NCBI GenBank assembly: GCA_024036415.1
Contig: JAMWET010002899.1
Coordinates: 1 to 64,000 of the forward strand
Direction: 5' to 3'
Origin: Prochilodus magdalenae
Taxonomy: Eukaryota; Chordata; Actinopteri; Characiformes; Prochilodontidae
Length of the DNA: 64,000 nucleotides
Within the stretch, counting starts at the first letter, position 1, and every line of letters begins with the position of its first letter. Below, in pieces: positions 22,970-35,164 of the stretch. A program made the position numbers and the translations under genes. A model generated the notes under the pieces. The model saw only the letters and a list, made by a program, of their open reading frames with translations, did no database searches and was not told where the DNA came from.

Positions 22970-23410
22970 GATCAGTGATACAGGACGGATGGAGGAAACA
23001 CCAGTAGCCTTCTATATGCCGATGCTACGCTGAATATAAAAGATCTGAAGGCCTGTAAGGTTAAGGAACAGAGATGGAGCTCAGTATGAAGAAGAGAAGG
23101 GTCATGACCACAAGGAGGACTACTAAAGTGACCTCTGAGGGAGAGGACACGAGCGTGATGGACAGCTTGTGCTCGCTTGGATCAGTTACTAACAACAGAA
23201 TTCAGCTCTCTGGAAATGCAGATTGGCACTCGGCAGAACGAGGACGAAGGGGATGGAGAAGTGACTGATCGTAATGGCGTGTCTCTATAATCAAGATCAG
23301 ACCGTGGGCTTCTGAATTTTGGAGTTGAAGACTTTCAAGGAGACTCGGACAGTAAAGAGATCAAACCAATCCATCCTCAACCAAATCCAGCCTCACCTCT
23401 CCAGCCCAGA
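22970..23410 (+). pseudogene. non-LTR retrotransposon RT fragment
   Basis: MKKRRVMTTRRTTKV (about 23086-23130) matches the 'N.KKTKVMTTG' block of fish LINE reverse transcriptases. DSLCSLGSVTNNR (about 23161-23199) matches the 'FLGS.I' block. TRTVKRSNQSILNQIQPHL (about 23343-23400) matches the 'WTARRSNQSILKEI.PE' end, often mis-annotated as 'craniofacial development protein 2-like'. The blocks are in different frames with material missing between them. The 3' end runs straight into the polypyrimidine tract. Confidence 0.75.
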
Positions 23411-23454
23411 TAAGAACTTATTTTCATTATTCTGTCCACGTCCTTTACATTCTC

Positions 23455-25665
23455 TCTCCGTCCCCCTCTCTCTCTCCCTCTATCTCTCACTCTCCCTCTC
23501 TCTCTCTCCCTCTCTCTCTCTCCCCCTCTCTCCCCCTCTCCCTCCATCTCTCTCCCCCTCTCCCTCTATCTCTCTCCCCCTCTCTCTTTCCCTCTCTCCC
23601 CTTCTCTCTGTCCCTCTCTCCCCCTTTCTCTCTCACTCTCCCACTCTCCCTCTCTCTCTCACTCTCCCACTCTCTCTTTCCTTCTTTCCCTCTCTCACTC
23701 TCCCTCTTTCCCTCTCTCACTCTCCCTCTTTCCCTATCTCTCTCCCCCTCTTTCCCTATCTCTCTCCCCTTCTCTCTGTCCCTCTCTCCCCCTCTCTCAC
23801 TCTATCTCTCTCCCCCTCTCTCCCCCTCTCCCTCCATCTCTCTCCCCCTCTCTTTCCCTCTCTCACTCTATCTCTCTCCCCCTCTCTCCCCCTCTCCCTC
23901 CATCTCTCTCCCCCTCTCTTTCCCTCTCTCCCCTTCTCTCTGTCCCTCTCTCCCCCTCTCTCACTCTCCCACTCTCCCTCTCTCCCACTCTCCCACTCTC
24001 TCTTTCCCTCTTTCCCTCTCTCACTCTCCCTCTTTCCCTATCTCTCTCCCCCTCTCTCTCCCTCCCCTTCTCTCTGGTCCCTCTCCCCCCCTTCTCTCTG
24101 CCCCCCCTCTCCCTCTTTCTCTCTCACTCTCCCTCTCTCCCTCCCTCTTTCTCCTTCTCCCCCTCTCTCTTTCCCACTCTCTCTCTTTCCCTTTTTCCCT
24201 ATCTCTCTCCCCCTCCTCTCCCTCTTTCTCTCTCACTCTCCCTCTCTCCCTCCCTCTTTCGCCTTCTCCCCCTCTCTCTTTCCCACTCTCTCTCTTTCCC
24301 TTTTTCCCTATCTCTCTCCCCCTCTCTCCCCTTCTCTCTGTCCCTCTCTCCCCCTCTCTCACTCTCCCACTCTCCCTCTCTCCCACTCTCCCACTCTCTC
24401 TTTCCCTCTTTCCCTCTCTCACTCTCCCTCTTTCCCTATCTCTCTCCCCCTCTCTCTCCCTCCCCTTCTCTCTGTCCCTCTCCCCCCTTCTCTCTGCCCC
24501 CCCTCTCCCTCTTTCTCTCTCACTCTCCCTCTCTCCCTCCCTCTTTCTCCTTCTCCCCCTCTCTCTTTCCCACTCTCTCTCTTTCCCTTTTTCCCTATCT
24601 CTCTCCCCCTCCTCTCCCTCTTTCTCTCTCACTCTCCCTCTCTCCCTCCCTCTTTCTCCTTCTCCCCCTCTCTCTTTCCCACTCTCTCTCTTTCCCTTTT
24701 TCCCTATCTCTCTCCCCCTATCTCCCCCTCTCCCTCCATCTCTCTCCCCCTCTCTTTCCCTCTCTCCCCTTCTCTCTGTCCCTCTCTCCCCCTCTCTCAC
24801 TCTCCCACTCTCCCTCTCTCTCTCTCTCCCACTCTCTCTTTCCCTCTCTCACTCTCCCTCTTTCCCTATCTCTCTCCCCCTCTCTCTCCCTCCCCTTCTC
24901 TCTGTCCCTCTCCCCCCTTCTCTCTGCCCCCCTCTCCCTCTTTCTCCCTCACTCTCCCTCTCTCCCTCCCTCTTTCTCCTTCTCCCCCTCTCTCTTTCCC
25001 ACTCTCTCTCTTTCCCTTTTTCCCTATCTCTCTCCCCCTATCTCCCCCTCTCCCTCCATCTCTCTCCCCCTCTCTCTCACTCTCCCTCTATCTCTCTCTC
25101 CCTCTTTCCCTATCTCTCTCCCCCTCTCTCTCCCTCCCCTTCTCTCTGTCCCTCTCCCCCCTTCTCTCTGTCCCCCCCTCTCCCTCTCTCACTCTCCCTC
25201 TCTCCCTCCCTCCCTCTTTCTCCTTCTCCCCCTCTCTCACTCTCTCTCTTTCCCTTTTTCCCTATCTCTCTCCCCCTATCTCTCTCCCCCTCTCCCTCTA
25301 TCTCTCTCCCACTCTCCCTCTATCTCTCTCCCCTTCTCTCTGTCCCTCTCTCCCCCTCTCTCTCCCACTCTCTCTCCCACTCTCCCTCTCTCTCCCCCTC
25401 TCCCCCTCTCCCTCCCTCTCTCACTCTCCCTCTCCCTCTCCCTGTCTCTCACTCTCTCTCTCCCTGTCTCTCACTCTCACTCTCCCTCTCTCTCTCCCTG
25501 TCTCTCACTCTCCCTCTCTCTCTCACTGTCTCTCACTCTTACTCTCCCTCTCCCTCTCCCTGTCTCTCACTCTCCCTCTCCCTCTCTCTCTCTCCCCCTC
25601 TCTCACTCTCCCTCTCCCCCTGTCTCTCACTATCTCTCACTGTCTCCCTCTCTCTCCCTCTCTTA
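23455..25665. repeat. 2.2-kb polypyrimidine (CT/CCCT) tract
   Basis: Almost every plus-strand base is C or T. The motif CTCTCTCC is broken only by occasional A (TATCTCT, CACTCTCC) and very rare G. Within it, segments of about 200-400 bp recur nearly unchanged (for example the TTTCTCCTTCTCCCCCTCTC region near 24150, 24545, 24655 and 24970), showing segmental tandem duplication. The 783-codon Ser/Leu/Pro frame exists because pyrimidine codons cannot form stops; it is not a gene. Long mirror-like homopurine/homopyrimidine DNA can adopt triplex (H-DNA). Confidence 0.97.
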
Positions 25666-25669
25666 TATG

Positions 25670-26195
25670 ATCTAAGCAGGAGCAGAACCTCTAACATAGC
25701 TCACATGAGGTTAGGATATGCGGCCAGAGCATCAGTGCTACTTCCTCATACTCTCATGTTGTATTGATGGCTCATTTGGCCCAGTGTTACAGTAATTCAC
25801 CTCACTATATGAGACAGGGCAGGTCAGGGCTAGCTGGTTAGCATGCTAACGTCAGTAGATACAGTAGATATCCCTGTAACACAATACATACACATTTCTG
25901 ACACAATCTCAAAACCATCATTTCTTCACCTCCTGCTGATTATTTAATCAATGTTGTTCTTATTTAGAACTCAAAATTGTACATATTGGTCCTTTAATTT
26001 TTAAAGATGAGACCATGTTGGAAAATAATCATGTACACAGAAACATAAAAAATGTGGCATATGGGCCCTTTAATGCAGAATACTCAATGAACCAAAATGA
26101 CACAAGGATTCTTGCCCTTCCCTTATCTGTCAGTAGATGGAGCCAAAGTACTGGGAATAAAATTTCTTTTCATTATTCAGTCCATGTCCTTTACA

Positions 26196-26231
<36 letters not shown>

Positions 26232-27005
26232 CAGTGTTATTATATTTTACTCTATTATATCAAAAGTACAGAAGAGAAAACAGTGAGGGATAAACAGGGT
26301 ATATGGTTTAGTATGTTGAAATAATGACTCTTTGTGGTTATTATATTTTTATTAGCATAAGAGTTTGACCAAAGTTTCATATAGATTGCTGGTAATGCTC
26401 TACAACCGGCACAGCTCACCAAGCGCAGCATCAAACCCTCACTACTGTAACACCTTCTACGGGCTCATTTCTATCTATATATTCCATTTAACTCAATTAC
26501 TTTGCAGGACTTACTGCTGCTCCTCATCACCTGTACATCACCTGTACATACTACCTGTGTGCATCGTGTACTGACTGCCAACATCACTATAGTTCATCAG
26601 AGGTGACTGCCAAGGTCACCAGTGTTTGTGTAGCTTGTATATGAGAACAGTAACTGTGGAAAATGTATCTGTGTAATTACACATATAAATTGTTTCCTAT
26701 TGTATTTTATTACACTGTTGTCTAACAATAAAGATGTATTTGTTGATCTTTAATTTTGCATTACATTTACATTTTGAAATTAATGAATTAATTTCCTGAT
26801 TTGTATAACGACTTCTATAAGGAGGTTCTATTCACACAGTTTATATATGAATTGCTAGATACAAACGCGTGTTTTAAAGCTGGTAATAAATAAGAATTCA
26901 TTGTTTTTTGGGAATTTCCAACTTTTTATCCCTACTTTTTTTGCATTTTATTATTATTTCTTAATAATATATCCACTTACACATTTGCATGCTTTTACAT
27001 GTATT
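25670..27005. other. unassigned non-coding stretch
   Basis: AT-rich sequence with a (CT)n run at about 26200-26232. No gene is recognised. Confidence 0.5.
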
Positions 27006-27445
27006 TTCAAGCTTCAAGAGTTTTATTGTCATATGCACAGCATAACAAGCAGTTACATTGTACAATGAAATTCTTATATAATTCTGCAGTTCCTCCATTC
27101 CCGACAGTCTTAAAAAATAAATATCAATATAAAAGGAGAGAGAAAAATAAGAAGTATAATATATATATATATATATATATTGGAAACTAAGTAAAAAAGG
27201 GAGAGTACAGTACAGTATGGATGCAAGTAAAGTGCATATGCATGTGTAAAGTGCGCTGTGCAGGTACAGAAGTAAACAGTATGGTATAAAAAGTATAACA
27301 GTAGCAGCAGGATATGTATTGCGCGCATATTAATGGGTGCATGTCAGAGTCAGAGTTCAGCCAGTTTCAGAGCGGAAGGGGGGAGGAGGTGTTCACAAGC
27401 CTGATGGCTTGTGGATAAAAACTGTCTGTCAGTCTGGCTGTCCTG
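27006..27445 (-). mobile_element. teleost LINE 3'-end repeat
   Basis: TTCAAGAGTTTTATTGTCAT then TATGCACAG and CAATGAAATTCTTA form the reverse complement of a common teleost LINE 3' end. GTTCACAAGCCTGATGGCTT and GTGGATAAAAACTGT at the other side belong to the same family. A (TA)n run at 27156-27181 interrupts it. A related tail in the opposite orientation lies at 56285-56362. Confidence 0.6.
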
Positions 27446-28660
27446 TTCATTTATTTGCCATAATTAATTTTGTTCTTGGGTCCTGAGCTAATACACTTGT
27501 TATGGACATAACCACCGTAGGCCGAATAGTAGAGCTGTGTTTTGGTAAGAATCTGGCAATATGATACGTGTTATGATATAGGGGTTATGATTCAGTATAA
27601 AGTGATATATAGTGATATATATATAATGATTCAGTATTATAGTGAATATTGTGATATCGTAAGTAAGGCAATACGTGGTGTTTTTAACAACAGTGCTTAC
27701 ATACCGTCAAACTACGGCTGCCACAAATGACTATTTTGATGGATACGAAAATTGAAACAAATAATTGAGATTATGAAATCACTCAATTACCAAATAAGTA
27801 TTTTAAATTTAGCTTAAACATGTTTTATGCATGAAAACGAAAAATAATAAATAAATAAATAAAAATTAAAGCCAAGAATGTGCAAAGTTGTAGCAACAAA
27901 ACAGAACCAAACTACATCCATAATCAAACAAATCAAAAACAAAGCTGAACTTAATCTTCAGTTTGAGCACTGCATTATCACTGCTTTCTGGTTGTGCAAA
28001 AAAATTAAACACCTCATTCAGCATTCTGCTGGTTCCTTACACTCTACACATTCTATCACCACAGGTCTTTATAGAACTGATGATGTTAGTAATCGACTGT
28101 TATCATTGGTCATTGATTTTAGTTGACCAGGTCAATTAATATATGTCAAATCCTTTATTTCAAATATGTCTTAATAACTTTTTTTCCAAAACAGCCACAT
28201 AATTTGTAGCATAATTTGTAATTTATGTACCATAATCATCTTTATTGAACTTTTTCTGGGTACCCAGTGCACCGGCATCACATTGTGCAACATGTGGAGA
28301 ACTGATTTAAGGTGGACCCAAGTCTTCCACTTAATTGAACCCTCTCTAGTGATTAATATCCCCATATAGTCATATGCACTAGTGAAGGATCAGGGCTGAC
28401 TGGGAACAGTGCCACACTGTGGTCACTTCAGGAAGTACTTTCCAGTACCAGCTGTGCTTTGTTGTATGTTCAACAGAACGCAGTACTGTGTGTCTCACTG
28501 ATGGGGGCAATACTGTAACAGGGTATTTCATTATCTTACAGGAATGTCCTACATTAAGCTAGTGTGTGGTGTAAAGAGCAATAAACCTGGTGTATCTACA
28601 TTTAATCCACTAATCCAGATCAATCCACAAGGTGAGCTTCATTACAGGTAGGCCAATACA
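27446..28660. other. unassigned AT-rich stretch
   Basis: GATATA-rich part at 27555-27660; no gene or known repeat is recognised. Confidence 0.5.
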
Positions 28661-28886
28661 AGTATCTCCAAAATGGCAACTTTACAGGAGAGGCCAAAAA
28701 CCTCATTCAATTTTAATGCAAGTCAATGGAACCAGACATCTTTCCAAACACTTTTGGGCCACATCTGTTGGTCCATTCATCATGCAATTCTCACACAGTG
28801 TAAACAGCAGCTGATGTGTTCGAATGACGTATAAAAGTCAAAATGGACAAAATTGGAGATACATGTTTTTCATTGGACAGCGACGA
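28661..28886 (+). mobile_element. small MITE, copy 1
   Basis: Body blocks TATCTCCAAAATGGCAACTT, CAGTGTAAACAGCAG and GATACATGTTTTT are shared with 34631-34870. Its right end, CATTGGACAGCGACGAT, is the inverted counterpart of the left end of the other copy. The left terminal repeat is missing here. Confidence 0.75.
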
Positions 28887-29577
28887 TTTGAATATGCAAG
28901 AACACATACCATAATCTGAATATTCCACAACACTTTACCACAACTACGGTGTTGGTAAAGAAACTCGATGAGACCCACTGCTTTCTGAGTAGAGCAGACA
29001 CATGTAGTCCAGTGTCCACATGACCTCTGTTGAACGGCCTGTACTTGACTGCAGCTGAGGGTAGAACCTGGCTCAGGTCTCTTTATTCAGGGGAACGTGA
29101 ACATGTGCAGTAAGGGCAGCAGTCCAGGTCTCATCTCAACAGGAAGCCTCTGAGATTCCACTGTACAGGTGCCAGTGGCTTTATCGTTACTGTATAGCCG
29201 ACCGAGCCAAGTTACATCTCTCTCTTTCTGTCTCATATAACACCATCCTCCCCCTCTTTATTTTATCTCCTGGTAATCCCATTTATTCAGGAACTTCATC
29301 TGGGTATCTGCATTCCTGGGATTCATTCCGCCTGAAGTCCTCTGAGGCCGGTTGACCTGATTGGGATAGTGGAGCCGTACATTTGTTTTTGAGATTGTCT
29401 TTCTCTGTTTGGAGTGAAAATGTAAAGTGTATTATTTGGTATTAAGAAGCCCACCCAGGTCACGGGGCAAAAGGGCCCCTATAGCAGACTTCAAATAGCA
29501 GACTCCCAAAAATATTAATGGATTAGAATTTTATCTGAAGCTGCAGTGTTGAGATGAGATTGTATGTGAGTTTAGTT
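28887..29577. other. unassigned non-coding stretch
   Basis: No gene or repeat is recognised. Confidence 0.5.
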
Positions 29578-29930
29578 ATCATCATCATCATCATCATCAT
29601 TATGGTGGTGATGTTGATGATGATGATTATTATTATTATTATCATTATTATTATCATCATCATCATTATTATTGTGGTGATGGTGATTATTATTATTATT
29701 ATTATTATTGTGGTGATGGTGATGATGACGATGATTATTATTATTATTATTATTATTTTTTTATTATGGTGGTGATGGTGATGATGACGATGAAGATTAT
29801 TATTACTATTATGGTGGTAATGGTGATGACGATGATTATTATTATTATTATTATTAACGTGGTTTTGGTGATTATTATTATTATTATTATCATTATTATT
29901 ATTATTATGGTGGTGATGGTGATGACGATG

Positions 29931-29966
<36 letters not shown>

Positions 29967-30248
29967 GTGGTGATGGTGATTATTATTATTATTATTATTA
30001 TTATTATTGTGGTGATGGTGATTATTATTATTATTATCATTGTGGTGATGGTGATTATTATTATTAATATTATTATTATTATTATTGTGGTGATGGTGAT
30101 GACGATGATGACGATGATGATTATTATTATTATTATTATTATCATGATGGTGATGATGGCAATTATTATTATTAGTAGTAGGAGTAGTAGTAGTATTATG
30201 GTGGTGATGACGATGATGATGATCATTATCATGACGATTATGATGATG

Positions 30249-30292
<44 letters not shown>
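29578..30292. repeat. ATT/ATC/GTG triplet array
   Basis: About 715 bp of ATT runs punctuated by a recurring GTGGTGATGGTGATGACGAT-type segment, roughly every 50-100 bp. Frames encode poly-Asn/His, poly-Ile or poly-Met/Val and are simple-sequence artefacts. Confidence 0.95.
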
Positions 30293-30293
<1 letters not shown>

Positions 30294-30474
30294 ACCAGAG
30301 ACACCTGATGGGCCCAAAGTGTAACTACAAGTTTTCATAACCTAAAATTAAACCAGTTTGCACTGTAGTTACTAAATAGTACTGAATAGCTTGCATTAGT
30401 TAGAGAATACGAAGTCATGGTATGAAATAAGGTCAGGATATTAAGGGATTAAAATAAAGAGACCCCAACAGAAA

Positions 30475-30640
30475 CACCTGTAAGTTTTTTAAATCTAAAA
30501 TTTGTGATGCACTTTGTTTATTACACTTTTGGGAAAACAATAATGCTCAGCCATAGGAAACCTCTTACCCCAGATAGCAAGATGGCAAGTAAATATTTAC
30601 TTTTTTGAACTATAAAAACACAGGTGGGGTGACACAGGTG
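30475..30640 (+). repeat. dispersed duplicate unit, copy 1
   Basis: ACCTGTAAGTTTTTT, CAGATAGCAAGATGGCAA and TTTACTTTTTTGAACTATAA also occur in the same order at 32007-32100, where about 60 bp between the first two blocks are missing. Confidence 0.75.
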
Positions 30641-30693
30641 GGGTGACACAGGTGGGGTGACACAGGTGGGGTGACACAGGTGGGGTGACACAG
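30618..30693. repeat. 14-bp minisatellite
   Basis: Five tandem copies of ACACAGGTGGGGTG, almost identical. The first unit coincides with the end of the duplicated segment, whose partner at 32090 has a single related unit. Confidence 0.9.
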
Positions 30694-30699
30694 AGGTGC

Positions 30700-31324
30700 G
30701 GTCAGTAGCACTGTGACCTCACAGCAGGAAGAGCCAGAGTTTAAAACCCAGTTGTGTCTGTGTCTCTGTGGGTTTCCTCCAGAAGCTCTGTTTCCTCTCA
30801 TACTACAAAGACGTGCAGCCAGGTAAACTGGAGATGCTAAATCCCCCCTGTAGGTGTAAGTGAATGTCTATCATTATCTTTTAAGGGGGCATCTTCACTC
30901 ATTTCCTCCTGACTGGTACATATACGAAGTTGTGAAACTCCACCCCGTCAAGATCAGTTTGGGTGGCTGTAGTAATTAGTTTTGCTTCTAATTGCGTTTT
31001 CTTTACTTTAATGTGCAAGGAAACTGCAGTGGGGGAGTGACCGGACAGCAAGTGACATCCATATGTCTCTATTACTGTGTCTTTTTATTTTACTAGCAGT
31101 CAGCCTAGCAATAACTCCCTATCTCTCTGTGCACTGTGGAGCTGGTATATAGCTAAAGTGCTATTTAAAAAGGTGCAAATCACAGAATGCTTCTTGATCC
31201 AGCAGTGTGAAGGAGAGAGAGAGAGTGAGTGTGTGTCAGTAGCTCATAAGTGCAAATGGCCTTTCAAAACAAACAACAGTGAATTACACTGCAGAGCAGA
31301 TTCATCTGAGCCAGTCCATCAGCG
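30700..31324. other. unassigned non-coding stretch
   Basis: No gene is recognised. Confidence 0.5.
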
Positions 31325-32005
31325 TTCATTACAGCCTGTTACAGCTCATTACAACTCATCACGGCAAATCATAACTCATCACAGCACATCATAACTCATC
31401 ACAGCACATCATAACTCATTACAGCCCATCACAGTTCATCATAACTCATCACAGCACATCATAGCCCCTCACAGCACATCATAACTCATCACAGCACATC
31501 ATAACTCATTACAGCCCATCACAGTTCATCATAACTCATCACAGCACATCATAACATATCATAGCTCATCACAGCCCACCACAGCCCATCACAGCTCATC
31601 ATAACTCATCACAGCCCATCACAGCTCATCATAACATATTATAGCTCATCACTGCTCATCACAACACATCATAGTGCATCACCCCTCATCACAGCACATC
31701 ACCCCTCATCACAGCACATCACAGCTCATCATAACATATTATAGCTCATCACAACACATCATAGTGCATCACCCCTCATCACAGCTCATCATGGCCCATC
31801 ACGCTATTATCATATCTTATCATATATATCATATATTATCACACCATAATCACAGCCCATCGCAGCCCATCATTGCTCATCACGGCCCATCACACCATAA
31901 TCATAGTTAATCAAAGCCTTTCACAGCTCATTACCCATCACAGCTCATCACCCATCACGGCATAATTACAGCTCATTACAGCCCATCTTAGTGCATCATC
32001 GTTCA
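31325..32005. repeat. 10-bp satellite, irregular
   Basis: A basic decamer of the type CATCACAGCT/CATCATAACT repeats with much variation (GCC, GCA, ACC endings; short AT-rich interruptions near 31810). It is the likely ancestor of the ordered array from 32110. Confidence 0.9.
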
Positions 32006-32006
32006 T

Positions 32007-32105
32007 CACCTGTAAGTTTTTTGTTTAAACTCATCACAGATAGCAAGAATGGCAAAGTAACTATTTACTTTTTTGAACTATAAAAAACACAGGGGGGTGA
32101 CAACA
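32007..32105 (+). repeat. dispersed duplicate unit, copy 2
   Basis: Shortened copy of 30475-30640 placed inside the CATCACAGCT satellite. The junction CTCATCACAGATAGCAAGAA merges satellite with unit. Confidence 0.75.
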
Positions 32106-32109
32106 GTGT

Positions 32110-33368
32110 TCACCGCAGCTTATCACAGCTCATCATGGCCCATTACAGCCCAACACGTCTCATCATGGTCCATCACGGCTTGTCATAGGTCATTACAGGC
32201 CATCACTGCCCATTACTGCTCATCACACAATAATCATAGCTTATCACAGCCCACCACAGCTATCACAGCCCACCACAGCTCATCACAGCCCACCACAGCT
32301 ATCACAGCCCTTCACAGCTCATCACTGCCCACCACAGCTATCACAGCCCATCACTGCCCACCACAGCTATCACAGCCCTTCACAGCTCATCACAGCTCAT
32401 CACTGCCCACCACAGCTATCACAGCCCTTCACAGCTCATCACTGCCCACCACAGCTATCACAGCCCTTCACAGCTCATCACTGCCCACCACAGCTATCAC
32501 AGCCCTTCACAGCTCATCACTGCCCACCACAGCTATCACAGCCCTTCACAGCTCATCACTGCCCACCACAGCTATCACAGCCCTTCACAGCTCATAACAG
32601 CCCACCACAGCTATCACAGCCCTTCACAGCTCATAACAGCCCACCACTTCACAGCTCATAACAGCCCACCACAGCTATCACAGCCCTTCACAGCTCATCA
32701 CTGCCCACCACAGCTATCACAGCCCTTCACAGCTCATCACTGCCCACCACAGCTATCACAGCCCTTCACAGCTCATAACAGCCCACCACAGCTATCACAG
32801 CCCATCACTGCCCACCACAGCTATCACAGCCCTTCACAGCTCATAACAGCCTATCACAGCTATCACAGCCCATCACTGCCCACCACAGCTATCACAGCCC
32901 TTCACAGCTCATCACTGCCCACCACAGCTATCACAGCCCTTCACAGCTCATAACAGCCCACCACTTCACAGCTCATAACAGCCCACCACAGCTATCACAG
33001 CCCCCTTCACACAGCTCATCACTGCCCACCACAGCTATCACAGCCCTTCACAGCTCATCACTGCCCACCACAGCTATCACAGCCCTTCACAGCTCATAAC
33101 AGCCCACCACAGCTATCACAGCCCTTCACAGCTCATCACTGCCCACCACAGCTATCACAGCCCTTCACAGCTCATCACTGCCCACCACAGCTATCACAGC
33201 CCTTCACAGCTCATAACAGCCCACCACAGCTATCACAGCCCTTCACAGCTCATCACTGCCCACCACAGCTATCACAGCCCTTCACAGCTCATCACTGCCC
33301 ACCACAGCTATAACAGCCCTTCACAGCTCATCACTGCCCACCACAGCTATCACAGCCCTTCACAGCTT
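32110..33368. repeat. 39-bp higher-order satellite
   Basis: From about 32240 the decamers are organised into a 39-bp unit of four sub-units: CCCACCACAG, CTATCACAGC, CCTTCACAGC, TCATCACTG. About 28 units are present, with a variant (TCATAACAG) and two places (near 32645, 32960) where a sub-unit is lost. Since 39 is a multiple of 3, a 13-residue repeat (ITALHSSSLPTTA) stays open for over 170 codons; I regard it as non-coding. Confidence 0.95.
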
Positions 33369-33384
33369 ATCGTAGGTGTTTACT

Positions 33385-33659
33385 GCCCATCACAGATCCT
33401 AAGGCAGAACTGAGGTGTAGAAAAAGATCACATATCTCAGTCAAGTAACTGAGAGTGAGTCTTCTGAACGAAAGCTGCAGTAAAGGGCAAACAGTGGACA
33501 CTGCAGACACTGAACGCTAAGATACGCTGAATATACTGTACGGTTTCAGCATCAGGTAAACATCATGTCTGCTTGAACTAGAAGGTAATGAAATGACGGG
33601 TGGTCTTTTGCAAAGGTTGCGCATACTTAAACGGGAGATAAATGGAACCGTTCTCCACT

Positions 33660-33692
<33 letters not shown>

Positions 33693-34625
33693 TCTACATA
33701 ACTGTGTGTAGGTACACACACCAGTGTGTATGTGCGTGCGATGCCCGAGGTGCTATTGCTCAGATGAAAGGCCTGTGATGAGGTGTGGATCCTTGAGCCC
33801 GTGACAGCTGTATATTAATCTACACACAACTTCAGACAAATCAAACAGATTCTCTTTCTCTGGTGGAAAAAAAACAGAGAAAAGAGAAAAAAAAAAAAGC
33901 AGCACAAACCCCAAAGCCCCGCTCATAAGGCAGAGGCTACGGGACATGAAACGAAACACGGATCATCTTTAAGGGCCCCGGTGCCTTTGAAACACCACCA
34001 GCTGCCTCTACCTCTCTTTTCGGACATTTTTAAAATTTAGTTATTTATTTATTTCTTTTTTTTTTTTCATCCCACACTTCAACAAACTTGAGCCATATTG
34101 TGACAGATGAAGGCAGAACATCCACACTTCAAACTAATTCAGTAATTGAGAGATGAAACGGAAGCGATTCGGCCTCCGAGAGCTTTCGCTGGACTCGGAA
34201 CATCAAACGAGCCACACTGTGGCGCAGCTCGGGCCCAGCGAGAGCTTTTACGGAGCTGCAGAAAGACTGACGGCTTTTGATAATTGGTGAACGTGCTGCA
34301 TTATTCATGCAGATGATCAATAAGTACTTGCATGGGGTTCTCCGAATCATATGGCAGACATGGGTCAGTGAAAACATCTCAGGGATAAAATGGTATAGAA
34401 ATTTCAGGCCTGCTATTTAAACTCTGTCCTGTGAGCCACTAGAACAGTTTAATAGAGTTGATGGGGATAGTTAAGATTGTTTGTTTCTGGTTATGTATGT
34501 AATATGTTCATATTTATGGAAATGATGTACACCTTTCAATTACGCTCGTTCTATTCATTACTTCTTCAATGTAAGGTGAGAAGTGAGTGACACTTTCTAA
34601 CAGCTCGACCATTTTTCATTTAATA
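33385..34625. other. unassigned stretch with possible conserved element
   Basis: (GA)n run at 33661-33690. The part at 34255-34325 is discussed as a possible conserved noncoding element. No gene is recognised. Confidence 0.45.
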
Positions 34626-34630
34626 TGTAT

Positions 34631-34870
34631 ATCGTCGCTGTCCAAAGAAAAACAGGTATCTCCAAAATGCCAACTTTACAGGAGAGGTCAAAACCTCATT
34701 TAATTTGAATTGGAGTCAATGGAACCAGATGTCTTTCCAATCTGGTTTGGGCCATTTCTGTTGGTCCATTCTTCATGAAATTCACACACAGTGTAAACAG
34801 CAGATCAGGTGATCAAATGAGGCATAAAAATAAAAATCAACAAAAATGGGGATACATGTTTTACTTACGA
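34631..34870 (+). mobile_element. small MITE, copy 2
   Basis: Left end ATCGTCGCTGTCCAAAGAAA is intact. The body matches copy 1 at 28661 (CAACTTTACAGGAGAGG, GTCAATGGAACCAGA, GTGTAAACAGCAG). The right end is deleted from within GATACATGTTTT. Between the two copies a complete element of about 240 bp with inverted ends of about 32 bp can be deduced. Confidence 0.75.
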
Positions 34871-35164
34871 TATATATCCTGCATATGAGACATATATCAG
34901 ATTATTCAACAATACTGTCAATTTTCAGGGCATCCATATGAAATTCATTTCCTTATTGCCTCCTAAGGTCTTAAAATGTCACATGGTCCACCTGTCCAAC
35001 CATATGTGCTGATTAAGTAAATGATCAAATAATGTTATTAATTATAGTTATAAACCTGAAACTGATGTTTAATCTATTAATATTTTATATGTACTCATCG
35101 TCAGGAGAATAGCTGCACCCAGAAGAAAATCTGGGATTACAATGCTATTGGGAAGGCGGATAAA

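Noticed and set aside
23319..25670. 783-codon open frame rich in Ser, Leu and Pro
   Set aside because: It lies in the CT/CCCT tract. Pyrimidine-only codons cannot form stop codons, so a long frame is expected by composition. Only its first 30 codons, the LINE RT end, have meaning.
32073..32597. 174-codon frame with a 13-residue repeat
   Set aside because: It is open because the satellite unit is 39 bp. There is no start context, domain or non-repeat sequence, so satellite DNA is the simpler explanation.
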